Shown in pieces: positions 25,171 to 34,483 of a stretch of 64,000 nt of DNA. The position numbers and the translations under genes are program-made. The DNA comes from Nitrospira sp. (GTDB lineage Bacteria; Nitrospirota; Nitrospiria; Nitrospirales; Nitrospiraceae), in NCBI GenBank assembly GCA_030123625.1, contig CP126121.1:1404179-1468178 (forward strand), given 5' to 3'. Positions within the stretch are counted from its first letter, which is position 1. The number at the start of each line of letters is the position of its first letter. Below the pieces are notes generated by a model. It made no database searches, was not told the origin of the DNA, and worked only from the letters and a program-made list of their open reading frames with translations.

Positions 25171-26994
25171 ATGATCAGTCCTAGTCAGCAAACAAAACCC
25201 GACCCTGAGACGCATCTTCAACGGACGTTGAACGCCGCGTTGAACGACATCGGTACGGACGCCGCATTGGCGGCCATCTTTCATCAAGAAAACGGCCCAC
25301 TCGTCGAACATGCATCGCGCGGGTTCACACCGAGAGACGTCCAAGCCATTCTCCGCACTTTGTCGACGCAACGTGCCGCGGTCTTGACTTCCACGACTCA
25401 AGATCCGGACGGTGGGCGCGTCGTCCGTTTGCGATTGATCACCCCCAGCGCGAAATCCCTGCTCGCCGTCCCGCTTCGCCACTTCAATAGCGTCTATGGT
25501 TGCTTGGTCATCGGACGGAAAGAGGGCGCGGCCTTCTCCAAGAAGGATAAATCCCACCTAGAACAGATGTGCGACGGCATGACCAAGGCGCTGGATCGCG
25601 AAGGGCTCTTCAATACCAACGTGGTGTTGAGTCGTTCCAGCGTCACCCAGGAGCCCGTCCCTTCCCAGCAAACCGGAGCGGACCTGTTTCCGCCGATGAC
25701 CAAGCACTTTTCGCCGGAGCTCCAAGAAAAGATTGAGGCGGTCTTGACTGAAGTTCACCAATACGTGTCGTATGACCGCACCTGGGCCTGTTATTATGAC
25801 CCGCTGGCGGGAAATGTCGAGGTACTGGGCATCGCCGGCGATGTGAAAGCAGACCCAAAAGACGCCAAGAAAGATTTAAAACCCGGTCAGCGCTTGACCC
25901 TTGACAGTTCGGCGGCAGGATGGGCCGTCCGCCATCGCAAGCCTCGCGTCGATCACGATCTGGCCTCCACTCAAGGTCGCTTTCTCGATCATAAACACCT
26001 CTTCAAGGACCGGTTCCAGTCGTCGCTCGTCGTTCCCTTCTTCGTCAAAGGGCAGGTCGGCGGCACGCTTACGCTCGGGTCGAAAGAACCACAACGGTAT
26101 CAGACCACGGATGCCCGGACGCTGGAGCCCATTATCCTCAAACTCACGGAGCTCTTACAGACACCGACGCCGCAAGCTGCCGCGCCTTCTCCGACGACCG
26201 ACGTCGGAACACCGGGCCTCAGACCGCCCGTGACCGCCCCGTCCGAGCCCATTATTCGGAAGCAAGAACGCCAGGCCGCAATCGTGGAGTTCAGCGCATT
26301 TTTGGCGACGGAGATTCGAGAGCCGCTCGCGTCCATTCGCTCGCAACTCGAAGAAGTAACCGGTGAAGGCATCCTCGACTTCGATCCACAGACCCGTGTC
26401 GAAAATGCGATGCGCGACTTAATGCGGATTGAAGCGATTCTGAACGAGATCCTCGACTTCGCGAAGCCGCTGGAACTCAGCCGCCATTTGTGTCGTATTC
26501 CAGAGGTGCTCGAGAGCGCGCTCGTGGTGGTCGGAACCGACCTGGAAGCGACTCGTATCCAGGTGACCAAAGACTACGCCAATGTCATCGCCCCCGTACG
26601 AGGCGATGAAGGCAAGCTCCAGCAAGCGTTCCTCAGCATCTTCCGGAACGCCTACGAGGCCATGTCTCCGGGCGGCCATCTCGACATCCACGTCACCCAA
26701 CATCGCGCCGGACGAGGACTTGAGGTTCAGATTCTCATCAAGAACGACGGAGCGCCCATCCCGGCTGAAATCGTTGACAAGGTCTTCGAGCCTTTTTTCA
26801 CCACCAAGCGCTCCGGTACTGGATTGGGTCTGTCCAGCGTCAAGAAAATCGTCGAGGAACATGGGGGGACCATTGCGATCGGCAGTGCTCCTGGTGAAGG
26901 CACCACGGTTACCATTCGCCTCCCTGGTGTAAGTCGCGGACCGGCGTTTCGGCACCGTGGCCGTGGCCGGCGCCATCCAAGGCGACCGAGCTGA
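25171..26994 (+). CDS. GAF-GAF histidine kinase-like protein lacking the H-box histidine
   Basis: About 607 residues (617 if the GTG at 25141 is used). Two GAF-type domains span residues about 5-155 and 175-350. The dimerisation helix reads AFLATEIREPLASI, where a histidine kinase has HE; the codon at 26308-26310 is ACG (Thr), about residue 380. The ATP-binding domain is intact: IFRNAYEAM (N box), VFEPFFTTK (F box) and GTGLGLSSVKKIVEEHGG (G2 box). It is cytoplasmic with no transmembrane helices and no receiver. Autophosphorylation in the usual way should be impossible, so it may act as a pseudokinase, a phosphatase or in a heterodimer. Confidence 0.82.
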   Translation: MISPSQQTKPDPETHLQRTLNAALNDIGTDAALAAIFHQENGPLVEHASRGFTPRDVQAILRTLSTQRAAVLTSTTQDPDGGRVVRLRLITPSAKSLLAVPLRHFNSVYGCLVIGRKEGAAFSKKDKSHLEQMCDGMTKALDREGLFNTNVVLSRSSVTQEPVPSQQTGADLFPPMTKHFSPELQEKIEAVLTEVHQYVSYDRTWACYYDPLAGNVEVLGIAGDVKADPKDAKKDLKPGQRLTLDSSAAGWAVRHRKPRVDHDLASTQGRFLDHKHLFKDRFQSSLVVPFFVKGQVGGTLTLGSKEPQRYQTTDARTLEPIILKLTELLQTPTPQAAAPSPTTDVGTPGLRPPVTAPSEPIIRKQERQAAIVEFSAFLATEIREPLASIRSQLEEVTGEGILDFDPQTRVENAMRDLMRIEAILNEILDFAKPLELSRHLCRIPEVLESALVVVGTDLEATRIQVTKDYANVIAPVRGDEGKLQQAFLSIFRNAYEAMSPGGHLDIHVTQHRAGRGLEVQILIKNDGAPIPAEIVDKVFEPFFTTKRSGTGLGLSSVKKIVEEHGGTIAIGSAPGEGTTVTIRLPGVSRGPAFRHRGRGRRHPRRPS

Positions 26995-27206
26995 AATATT
27001 CGTCTTTATCTCATCCTCGCCCATCTCATGGTCTGCCGTCCGTCGCGACAGGACAAGAGTCGATCGATACTGTTCATCCTCTATGGGGCCGTTTGACAGA
27101 ACGGCCCTGCATCGCTATGATTCACCCGCATAATGCGATTTTCCAACTTAGATACACGATATTCACAATCCTCAACCATCGTCATAGCTCAAAAGGGAGA
27201 ATGCGT

Positions 27207-27572
27207 ATGAAACTTCTTACCGGTGCAGTTGCGACAGTCTCCTCGATCCTGCTTGCATGCTCAGTGGCGTCGGCCAACCCGGCGCTGCTGCCTAAACATG
27301 ACGGCTACCCCATGAAGAACGACGGCAGTCCCGTGAACGGTCAGCCGACCGCCAATGATCCGGGCCAAAAGGATGCTCACGGAACGTCCACGCTGTTGAG
27401 ATCAGCGGAGTCGGTCCAGAATGCCGAACAGAAACTGGTAAAGACCGACAACGCGCGAATTACGGAAGGGCACGGTGCCGGAAGACTTCCGAACGTAGAG
27501 GGGCCTCAGATCCACATTGCTCCGCCGGTAACCTCTGCGACCAAGATCACCGGGGATCGTCAGATCGACTAG
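27207..27572 (+). CDS. Exported protein of unknown function
   Basis: About 121 residues. The ATG at 27207 is preceded by AGGGAGA at the right distance (a second ATG at 27201 is in frame). The signal peptide ends near ASANP. The mature part is hydrophilic and looks intrinsically disordered, with Gly/Asn/Gln-rich runs (PMKNDGSPVNGQPTANDPG). No family recognised. A perfect hairpin follows the stop. Confidence 0.65.
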   Translation: MKLLTGAVATVSSILLACSVASANPALLPKHDGYPMKNDGSPVNGQPTANDPGQKDAHGTSTLLRSAESVQNAEQKLVKTDNARITEGHGAGRLPNVEGPQIHIAPPVTSATKITGDRQID

Positions 27573-27588
27573 TTTTTTCCATAATGAA

Positions 27589-27615
27589 GGGGGAAATCTT
27601 TCGAAGATTTCCCCC
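27589..27615. terminator. Perfect hairpin between convergent genes, likely bidirectional terminator
   Basis: Twelve-base arms GGGGGAAATCTT and AAGATTTCCCCC surround a TCG loop, 16 bp after the exported-protein stop and 43 bp before the end of the convergent glycosylase gene. There is no strong T run on either side, only TTTTTT upstream on the plus strand, so termination may be weak or rho-assisted. Confidence 0.7.
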
Positions 27616-27657
27616 AATCAGCCTCTCTTCTTTTGCCTATTCAGCAAAGGTTGTCTC

Positions 27658-28197
27658 TTAGCCATCCCCGCACAAACGAAATCGCCAGGGTTTTTTCGCC
27701 CATATCCCCGCATAGTCGACACCGATTCGCGGAAACGTACCGACCTGCTCGCTGGAAACCCGTGCGCCTCGATCTTCGAACCAGAGAGATTGCCCCCTTG
27801 TCAGGTCGAGTCGATTCAAGGACCGATCGATCTCTAATGCACGGCAGAGCTTTCCCGGCCCATCAATCAATTCACCGTCGACTTCAATCGCTCGAATAAG
27901 TACCGCCGCGGGAAACTCCATCCGCTCCGTCACCACATTCAGCATGTGGTACATGCCGTAAATGAGGTAGACATACGACATTCCGGGAGGACCGAACAGA
28001 ACTTCTGTTCTCGTGGTCCGGCCTTTCGAGGCATGACAGGCCTTGTCTTCCGGTCCAACATAAGCTTCCACTTCGATGATTTTCCCGGCGATCCTTCCTC
28101 TTCCGTTCTCCCGCACGAGATACTTGCCGACCAGTGATTGAGCCACCGTCAATGTGGGCCGATTGAAATAACTTTTTGAGAGGATATTGCCGGCCAT
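27658..28197 (-). CDS. mpg: 3-methyladenine DNA glycosylase (AAG/Mpg type)
   Basis: A 179-residue monofunctional alkyladenine glycosylase. Features include LVGKYLVREN, the catalytic EVEAYVGPEDKACHAS segment with the essential Glu, the substrate-pocket YVYLIYGMYHMLNVVT and GPGKLCRALEI. It excises alkylated and deaminated purines in base-excision repair. Length is normal. It lies 18 bp after the DHS-like gene and may be co-transcribed. Confidence 0.92.
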   Translation of the reverse strand: MAGNILSKSYFNRPTLTVAQSLVGKYLVRENGRGRIAGKIIEVEAYVGPEDKACHASKGRTTRTEVLFGPPGMSYVYLIYGMYHMLNVVTERMEFPAAVLIRAIEVDGELIDGPGKLCRALEIDRSLNRLDLTRGQSLWFEDRGARVSSEQVGTFPRIGVDYAGIWAKKPWRFRLCGDG

Positions 28198-28215
28198 TCC
28201 AGTGGGTTCAAGTCC

Positions 28216-29193
28216 TTACCAGCCGAGGACATACGCGAAGATCAACGGCGCAACGATTGTGGCGTCGGATTCGATGATGAATTTCGGCGTCTCCACGCCC
28301 AATTTCCCCCATGTGATTTTTTCGTTGGGGACGGCTCCGGAATACGATCCGTAACTGGTGGTCGAATCGCCGATCTGACAAAAATATCCCCAGAGCGGGA
28401 CCTGCTCTTTTCGAAGGTCCTGGCTGAGCATGGGAACCACACAGATGGGGAAATCGCCGGCAATCCCCCCTCCTATTTGGAAAAATCCGAACGAATGTTC
28501 GCACGCCGCCTTCAAATACCATTCGGCCAAGTGCATCATATATTCGACGCCGGATCGCACTGTGTGAACGTTCTTGATGGTTCCTGTCAGGCAGTGCGCC
28601 GCATACATATTGCCCAGCGTGGAATCTTCCCAGCCTGGAACAAACATCGGAAGGTTTCGCTCTGCGGCCGCACACATCCAACTGTCGGTGGGGTCGATCT
28701 GATAACTCTCTTTGAGCATGCCTTTGACTAAGAGGCGATAGAGAAACTCATGCGGAAATGCCCTGGCCCCCCCACGATCCGCGGCCGTCCATTCAGTCGC
28801 CACAGCCGCCTCAATGCGGCGCATCGCTTCGGCTTCCGGAATGCAAGTGTCGGTCACCCGATTCAGGTGCCGATTCAATAAGGCTTGTTCGTCCTGCGCC
28901 GTCAGTTCCCGATAGCGCGGAATACGCTCGTAATGTTTTTGCGCCACAAGGTTGAATAAATCCTCTTCAAGATTGGCGCCAGTGCAGCAGATCGCATGAA
29001 CCTTGTCTCGGCGTATCATTTCGGCCAGCGACAACCCCAGCTCGGCCGTGCTCATTGCGCCGGCCAACGTCACCAGCATGTGCCCCCCCTTGTCCAGGTG
29101 AGCCCTATAGGCATGCGCCGCGTCTTTCATCGCCGCGGCATTGAAATGTCGATAATGATGGTCGATGAATTGGGAAATGGAAGTCGGTCTCAT
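28216..29193 (-). CDS. Deoxyhypusine synthase-like protein
   Basis: A 325-residue NAD-dependent enzyme of the deoxyhypusine synthase family. The NAD site VTLAGAMSTAELG, CCTGANLEEDLFNLV, HTVRSGVEYM and the C-terminal DATIVAPLI match DHS. The catalytic lysine that forms the enzyme-butylimine intermediate is K297 in the WGK motif. Bacteria lack eIF5A, and several bacterial DHS homologues make homospermidine or modify other amines instead. The polyamine role is therefore inferred. A SpeD-like gene lies 18 kb away. Confidence 0.82.
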   Translation of the reverse strand: MRPTSISQFIDHHYRHFNAAAMKDAAHAYRAHLDKGGHMLVTLAGAMSTAELGLSLAEMIRRDKVHAICCTGANLEEDLFNLVAQKHYERIPRYRELTAQDEQALLNRHLNRVTDTCIPEAEAMRRIEAAVATEWTAADRGGARAFPHEFLYRLLVKGMLKESYQIDPTDSWMCAAAERNLPMFVPGWEDSTLGNMYAAHCLTGTIKNVHTVRSGVEYMMHLAEWYLKAACEHSFGFFQIGGGIAGDFPICVVPMLSQDLRKEQVPLWGYFCQIGDSTTSYGSYSGAVPNEKITWGKLGVETPKFIIESDATIVAPLIFAYVLGW

Positions 29194-29293
29194 ATGAAAC
29201 TCCTTGCTTTGGAAACTATCGTTGGTTAGTACAGCCGTCCCCCCACCGGCCTCTCCTCCTGACTATAACGCAACAGTATATCCTATCGTCTCT

Positions 29294-31333
29294 TTAAAAA
29301 TGCCATGCAACCCCGCCCATGAATGTACGTGGGTTTCCTGGTACGAAATGGATGCCGTTCACGGCGGCCGGTTCGGTCTGTAGCCTCGATTCGAACGCAA
29401 AGATCGCTTGCTCCCAGTCCGTGTCGAACAGATTTTGAACGAAATAAAACGCTTCCAAGCGGCCATAGGGCAGCTTGATCGGCACGCGATACCGCTGAGT
29501 CCAATCAAAGACGATCCACGAAGGGGATTTGATGCTCCGATCCTCGACGAGAGGCCGGACACCCAAATACGTCGCCTGCAATTGAGAGAGCAGACCTTCA
29601 GGCCACCTCAAGATGACAGCGCCATAGGCCGTGAACTCCGGGGCCAATGGGATCGCCTCGCCGTTGCGGAATTTGGCCTGCGTCCAGGTAAAACTTCCGT
29701 TCACATAGAGCGGCCCCCATACCTGGCCGCGTGCAGCCACTTCAAAACCCTGCCGCCTGCTTGGTCCGCGAATTTCCGTCGTCCCCTCGTCGCCCACAAA
29801 TACGAGCTCCGACTGAAGATCGATCCGCCACGCCGTTACCGTGAGTTCGACCTCCCCTAAGGGTTTGGATCGGATGCCCACTTCATAATTTCTCGATCGA
29901 GCAAAGGGAACACCTCCTACCTGCACGGCAGACCGGGCATCATTGCTGTGGAAGCCCTCTCCATAATTGATGAAAAATTCCGTTTTGGCCCATGGACCCA
30001 GAATCATACTCATCTTGGGCAAGAGAATGCCGGAACTGGTGTGTCCCTCCGGCCGCAACGTGCAGGTCGCGCACAGATTGCGCACATCGAACGTAAACGT
30101 TTCCCACCGTAACCCGCCTACGAATCGAACCCACGAAGCAGGCTGCACCTCGCCCTTGATATACGGTGCGTAAGAGGCCTCGAGCACGTCGCTGTAGACC
30201 GTCGTGCCGGTCACCGCCCGTTTCGTTTGCGTCCCCAGCCTTGGATGGATGTCATCCACTCGCGCTTGGACTCCCACCGTTCCAATAGTCGGCATTCCCA
30301 AAAAGTCCCAGCGTTGCTTGTATCCGATATCGCCGCCGTACATGATGCGTCGATCGGCTTGCTGAATGCCGTCTCCGTTGACGGGATCATTGAGGAAAAA
30401 TGTAAAATCCGTGAACAGGTCCAGCCGATAATACTGACCGTACGCATCGGCAAAGAACTGGCCGTTGGTCGTCGTGTCGTAGTGATAATTCATGACGCCG
30501 GTCGCCCGGAGAGTCGATCCGCCTTCCGTGGGATCGATCGCGCCGAAGCGGCCCAGCGTGCCGGCATCGACCGCCCGCAGCGGAATTTCGCCGGACGCAT
30601 TCCATTTGGCTTTCTGAAAGGTCCCCTTGAGGCTGAATTCGTCTCGGCCCGTGAAATTGGTGGTCAGCTTCCCCAAGACATTGGTGCGGAGGTATCGATT
30701 ATCATGTTCGAACGGGCCGTTGGTATAGTAATTTTCAACGGCGAACAACGTGCGAATCTTGTCCTTGGTAGGGGAGAACATCAAGAGATACCGCTGCGTA
30801 TCGAACTGACCGCCGGTCGCCTGGGCAATCCCTTCTTGCACCACTTGTCTCGTCCTAAAATTGATCGCTCCTGCCGTCGCAAAATCACCGATCTCCGGGA
30901 GATAGGCGCCTTTGGAGACATCGACGCCTTCAATCGTTTCGGGGATGATGAAGTTCAGATCGGCATACCCCTGCCCATGCGCATGGGTTCGCAAATTGAT
31001 CGGCATCCCGTCCGTGAAGAAAGCGACATCCGTTCCATGATCGGCATCAAAGCCGCGCAGAAAATATTGATCGGCCTTTCCGGCTCCGCCGGAATGCTCG
31101 ACCGCCACCATACCTGGAATCAAGCGAAGAACTTGAGCCGGCCTCCCTTGAGGCTGCAGAACGATTTCCTTGTCCGGAATGAATTGTTGAGAGGAGGCGG
31201 CTACCGGTTTTTCACCGATCACCGCGACTTCCGGCACTTCCAGTACAGGTTCGTCCGGGTCATGGGCTTGGACCTTTTCCCCAAAACCGAGCGCGACCGT
31301 AAGAACCAGTACAAATATCATGGCACGTGCCAT
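29294..31333 (-). CDS. TonB-dependent outer-membrane receptor, probably nickel-related
   Basis: About 679 residues from MARAMIFV at 31333. A signal peptide is followed by the plug domain (VLRLIPGMVAVEHSGGAGKADQYFLRGFDADHG) and a long beta-barrel ending in the terminal aromatic WHF. There is no obvious STN domain. The His/Asp-rich TonB-box region (QAHDPDEPVLEVPEVAVIGEKP) is near the N-terminus. It lies directly downstream of DUF3842 and nikR, so nickel is the most likely ligand; this is context, not proof. A TonB-like gene lies at 36 kb. Confidence 0.85.
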   Translation of the reverse strand: MARAMIFVLVLTVALGFGEKVQAHDPDEPVLEVPEVAVIGEKPVAASSQQFIPDKEIVLQPQGRPAQVLRLIPGMVAVEHSGGAGKADQYFLRGFDADHGTDVAFFTDGMPINLRTHAHGQGYADLNFIIPETIEGVDVSKGAYLPEIGDFATAGAINFRTRQVVQEGIAQATGGQFDTQRYLLMFSPTKDKIRTLFAVENYYTNGPFEHDNRYLRTNVLGKLTTNFTGRDEFSLKGTFQKAKWNASGEIPLRAVDAGTLGRFGAIDPTEGGSTLRATGVMNYHYDTTTNGQFFADAYGQYYRLDLFTDFTFFLNDPVNGDGIQQADRRIMYGGDIGYKQRWDFLGMPTIGTVGVQARVDDIHPRLGTQTKRAVTGTTVYSDVLEASYAPYIKGEVQPASWVRFVGGLRWETFTFDVRNLCATCTLRPEGHTSSGILLPKMSMILGPWAKTEFFINYGEGFHSNDARSAVQVGGVPFARSRNYEVGIRSKPLGEVELTVTAWRIDLQSELVFVGDEGTTEIRGPSRRQGFEVAARGQVWGPLYVNGSFTWTQAKFRNGEAIPLAPEFTAYGAVILRWPEGLLSQLQATYLGVRPLVEDRSIKSPSWIVFDWTQRYRVPIKLPYGRLEAFYFVQNLFDTDWEQAIFAFESRLQTEPAAVNGIHFVPGNPRTFMGGVAWHF

Positions 31334-31453
31334 GTCCAATTCCCTATGAATGTGGTGGACGGATGAGACGCCCACGATGATCTCTCGACAGCCGACTCAT
31401 CGACCGGCGCAGACCCTCGTAGTCTCGCAACTCAGAACGAAATGAGAATGCTG

Positions 31454-31879
31454 TTAGGCTTGGCAGGTTGCTTGTACGGCAATACGGACGCGTGAGAGGC
31501 ACTCGTCGATCAACGTATCCATCGTGCGGCCTTCAGTCCCCACGATTTCTACCCGAGCCCGATTCAGCGGCAACAGCACCTTCTTGGCCTTCGCCTCAAG
31601 AATCGTTTTGGCCACTTCCGGCGTGACTTCGCCCAACATCGCACCAGGCAACACCACGTTCAGCGAGGCCACAATGACATCGGCCGTCGGCACCAGCTTG
31701 GAGATCGCTTCGACTCCTGCTGCGACCTGTTCAGCCCCGGCCTCCCTCATCGCCGCAGCGGCGGCGAGGTTGGTTCCCAACGCCAGGATCTGGCAATCGA
31801 GATGCAAGGTATCCCGCAACCCCGACACCAGCCGGGAGCCCAATCCTCCACCGCGCCCGTCAATGACACACACGCGCAT
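31454..31879 (-). CDS. DUF3842 family protein
   Basis: A 141-residue protein with the family pattern: VIDGRGGGLGSRLV at the N-terminus, ILALGTNLAAAAAMREAGA and LLPLNRARVEIVG. It looks like a small nucleotide-binding Rossmann-like domain. It starts 3 bp after the nikR stop, so the two are co-transcribed. Role unknown, presumably in metal handling. Confidence 0.8.
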   Translation of the reverse strand: MRVCVIDGRGGGLGSRLVSGLRDTLHLDCQILALGTNLAAAAAMREAGAEQVAAGVEAISKLVPTADVIVASLNVVLPGAMLGEVTPEVAKTILEAKAKKVLLPLNRARVEIVGTEGRTMDTLIDECLSRVRIAVQATCQA

Positions 31880-31882
31880 GGC

Positions 31883-32299
31883 TTACACCAATCCTTTGCC
31901 GGTCGTGGTCATGGTCAATTTGCCGTGCTTGACGCCTTTCACACTCACAAGAGCATCGGCGACCTTTCTTATTTCAGAGCCCTTCCCTTTCACCACCAAC
32001 ACTTCGAGACAATGGTCATGATCGAGATGCACATGCATGCCCGACAAAATTTGCGCATGGTAGTCGTGTTGAATATCCGTCAATTTGCTGGTCAGGTCCC
32101 GCACATGATGGTCGTACACGAATGTGATGGTGCCGACCGTTTCCTTATTCTCATCCCATTCTTGACCGACTAAATTGTTGCGGATGAGATCGCGCAATGC
32201 TTCCGAGCGATTCGTATACTTGCGACGTTCAATATGGCGATCGAATGCGTCCAACAGATGGTGATCGAGGGACACGCCGAAACGCACCAACTTTCTCAC
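31883..32299 (-). CDS. nikR: Nickel-responsive regulator NikR
   Basis: A 138-residue ribbon-helix-helix regulator. The N-terminus [19 protein letters not shown] is the DNA-binding part. The C-terminal ACT-like domain has [17 protein letters not shown], containing the His-His-Cys high-affinity nickel site. The start is GTG at 32299 with AGGAG upstream. It probably represses or activates nickel uptake, most likely the TonB receptor downstream. No canonical NikR palindrome was found by eye. Confidence 0.9.
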   Translation of the reverse strand: MRKLVRFGVSLDHHLLDAFDRHIERRKYTNRSEALRDLIRNNLVGQEWDENKETVGTITFVYDHHVRDLTSKLTDIQHDYHAQILSGMHVHLDHDHCLEVLVVKGKGSEIRKVADALVSVKGVKHGKLTMTTTGKGLV

Positions 32300-32452
32300 G
32301 CCTTTTTTCTCCTCTCATGAGTGACACGAAATGGGATTTAGTAGCACACCAGTTTTTTAAAATCAAACGCCGGCGCTCAAATCTAATCGTCTTACGGCAA
32401 TTCGGTGATGATCGGATTTACGAAGATACGAGAGCCTGGACCCTGCGAATAA

Positions 32453-33376
32453 TTATCGCAGCATCTCGTTTTGCGGCGAAGAGATCACCAGTAGCAGACA
32501 CCCCTCGTCCGTCGACGTATCATGATGCACGGTCCCGGTTTCGGCGCGATGATAGTCTCCGGTCGCCATTTCACGGCCGGCAATACAGCATCCACCTTCG
32601 AGGACATAGAGCTCTTCCACCGCGGTATGACGGTGCGGGGCATAGCTGGTGCCTGGTGAAAAACGGAGGAGTGTGGTGGTCCTTCCGGAAATCGGATCAA
32701 AGGAGAGCAACTTGGCCATCACACCCGGAGCGATTCCCCGCCAGGTTCCCTCCGACGCTTTGATGAAGGTCAGTCCCTTCATCGGCTGTTGAAGCGCGAT
32801 CTTGGCCTTCCAATACCGGACCCGTTCGGAGGTCACGAAACGAATCAGAGTGGTCCGCAGAAAATTCGAAACGGCCGTCCAGCAAGATCGCGCCCGACTG
32901 AAGAGAAAGCCAACGTCTTGAGCGAAGCGTCCCTCACATTCATTCTTTCCCCCATCACCCGACAGGACCGACGTTTCGCTTAGGATCGGCTCCGAGTCTG
33001 TGACATCACGTCGGACATCCGAAGATCTTCCGATTCGTGAGAAGAGTCGCTCCCGCACAGAATCCCGAGGCCTCACAGGAGTGCTGGCTAGGGCCAGTGT
33101 ATTGACGGCGAGCTCGAACTGCTCCGCCTCGTGTCCGGCTTCCAATGCAATCTGGTTGATAACTCCGTCTCGAAGCGCCGATGGAGGCCTGACAGGTGTC
33201 ACGACTTCCGCCAATGCATTCGTTGTCGCTCGATACGCCGCCACTGTTTGGCGCAAGAGATCGGATTCTCCTTGCAGTCTCACCATAAACGCCCGGCGAT
33301 CGTCCGCATCCAATATCCCGAGGGCATGGAGGATCGCCTGTTCTTCCAATTCTTCAGGCAGCTTGAGTTCGGTCAC
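32453..33376 (-). CDS. Cupin-containing anti-sigma factor (ChrR-like)
   Basis: A 307-residue protein. The N-terminal 80 residues look like the sigma-binding region of ChrR/RskA-type anti-sigma factors (ILHALGILDADDRRAFMVRL). The C-terminal cupin has PHRHTAVEELYVLEGGCC...GDYHRAETGTVHHDT, the metal-binding H-x-H...E...H pattern. It has no transmembrane helix and no clear zinc-anti-sigma HxxxCxxC motif. Its ATG overlaps the sigma stop by 4 bp. The cupin probably senses a metal, oxidant or small molecule and controls release of the sigma factor. Confidence 0.85.
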   Translation of the reverse strand: MTELKLPEELEEQAILHALGILDADDRRAFMVRLQGESDLLRQTVAAYRATTNALAEVVTPVRPPSALRDGVINQIALEAGHEAEQFELAVNTLALASTPVRPRDSVRERLFSRIGRSSDVRRDVTDSEPILSETSVLSGDGGKNECEGRFAQDVGFLFSRARSCWTAVSNFLRTTLIRFVTSERVRYWKAKIALQQPMKGLTFIKASEGTWRGIAPGVMAKLLSFDPISGRTTTLLRFSPGTSYAPHRHTAVEELYVLEGGCCIAGREMATGDYHRAETGTVHHDTSTDEGCLLLVISSPQNEMLR

Positions 33377-33975
33377 GGTGTTAAACCCGCCTCATAAGGC
33401 GCGAGCGCTTCGCGCAATTTCATCATACCCAATCTGATTCTCGTCTTCACGGTGCCCAACGGCAGTTTCAATTTATCAGCGATTTCGCTCTGGCTTAAAC
33501 CATAGAAATAGGCGAGCGCGATCGCTTGCCGTTGCTCCGCCGTCAATACCGCCAACGCCTGCTGTACATACCGTCGACGTTCTTGGCCTTCGACATCCTG
33601 CTCCGGCGTGTCGTCGTCGCTGACGAATAGCTCGGCGGCATCCAACGATTCGATGCGCCCATGTTCGACCGCACCGGCGCGAAAACGATCGATCGCTCTT
33701 GTCCGGGCCAGGGTCATCAGCCAGGCACCCGGTGCCCCTCGCGCTTGATCATACGTATGGGCCTGACGCCACACCTGCGTGTAGACGTCCAACGTGACTT
33801 CTTCGGCGGCCTCGCGATTATTGAGAATCTTGCAGATAAACCCGAATACCTGGGGACTGGTGCGATCGTAAAACGTGGCGAAAGCAGTCTGATCACCCTG
33901 TGCTGCCAGGGCAATCAGTTGCGCCAACTCTTGGTCCTGAACCGCTTTGGTCGTTTCTGACGACATGAGCAACAT
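33373..33975 (-). CDS. ECF RNA polymerase sigma factor
   Basis: About 200 residues from the ATG at 33975 (AGGAAG upstream). Region 2 is AFATFYDRTSPQVFGFI...AEEVTLDVYTQVWR...PGAWLMTLARTRAIDRFR; region 4 is LTAEQRQAIALAYFYGLSQSEIADKLKLPLGTVKTRIRLGM. It is coupled to the ChrR-like anti-sigma (ATGA), and is divergent from the DUF4331-HupE operon, which is the natural candidate target. Confidence 0.92.
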   Translation of the reverse strand: MLLMSSETTKAVQDQELAQLIALAAQGDQTAFATFYDRTSPQVFGFICKILNNREAAEEVTLDVYTQVWRQAHTYDQARGAPGAWLMTLARTRAIDRFRAGAVEHGRIESLDAAELFVSDDDTPEQDVEGQERRRYVQQALAVLTAEQRQAIALAYFYGLSQSEIADKLKLPLGTVKTRIRLGMMKLREALAPYEAGLTP

Positions 33976-34214
33976 GCAATCTTCCTCATGAAAACTGTAC
34001 GAGGGAATGGGAAGATTGGATTGCTGATTGTGGGTCGGCACCCTGATAGAGGTCGGACTATAGCACCATAAAAATAGCCTCAGCAAGCGACCTTCCTCAC
34101 GAAAAGATCCAAACCAAAACACGTCTCGTAGTGGAAAGCAGACGACCTGCAGGTGCTGATGACAAAGACGGATTCATAACAGCGGCATTTCACCTTGTAG
34201 AGGAGAGCAGAGCC

Positions 34215-34439
34215 ATGAAACCACCCATGTTGGGACCTTTGGGAGTCATCTTCGCCATCGGACTCTTGTCCGGCTGCAGTGGCAGTGACACCGCACCCAT
34301 CATTACGCCTCCAAGCGGTCCGACCGCTTCAGCGGACGATCAGCGCACTCCGCAATCGGACGCGCTCACATCGGATGAGGCAGCACTGGTCAGCCAAGCC
34401 GACGCGGAACCCATTCCGGCCTTACCGCCGGACCTGTAA
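34215..34439 (+). CDS. Small lipoprotein
   Basis: A 74-residue protein from the ATG at 34215, preceded by GAGAG. The lipobox is LLSGC. The mature part is Ser/Pro/Asp-rich and probably disordered. It is the first gene of the operon that runs to HupE, 239 bp from the divergent sigma gene. Function unknown. Confidence 0.65.
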   Translation: MKPPMLGPLGVIFAIGLLSGCSGSDTAPIITPPSGPTASADDQRTPQSDALTSDEAALVSQADAEPIPALPPDL

Positions 34440-34483
34440 TTCAACCCGCTCACCAAGGCGGAGCTGTTCACAAGGAGGACTCT

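Noticed and set aside
30227..31366. Open plus-strand frame of 379 codons
   Set aside because: It lies inside the TonB receptor gene on the opposite strand and its protein lacks family motifs; the minus-strand reading has a signal peptide, plug and barrel.
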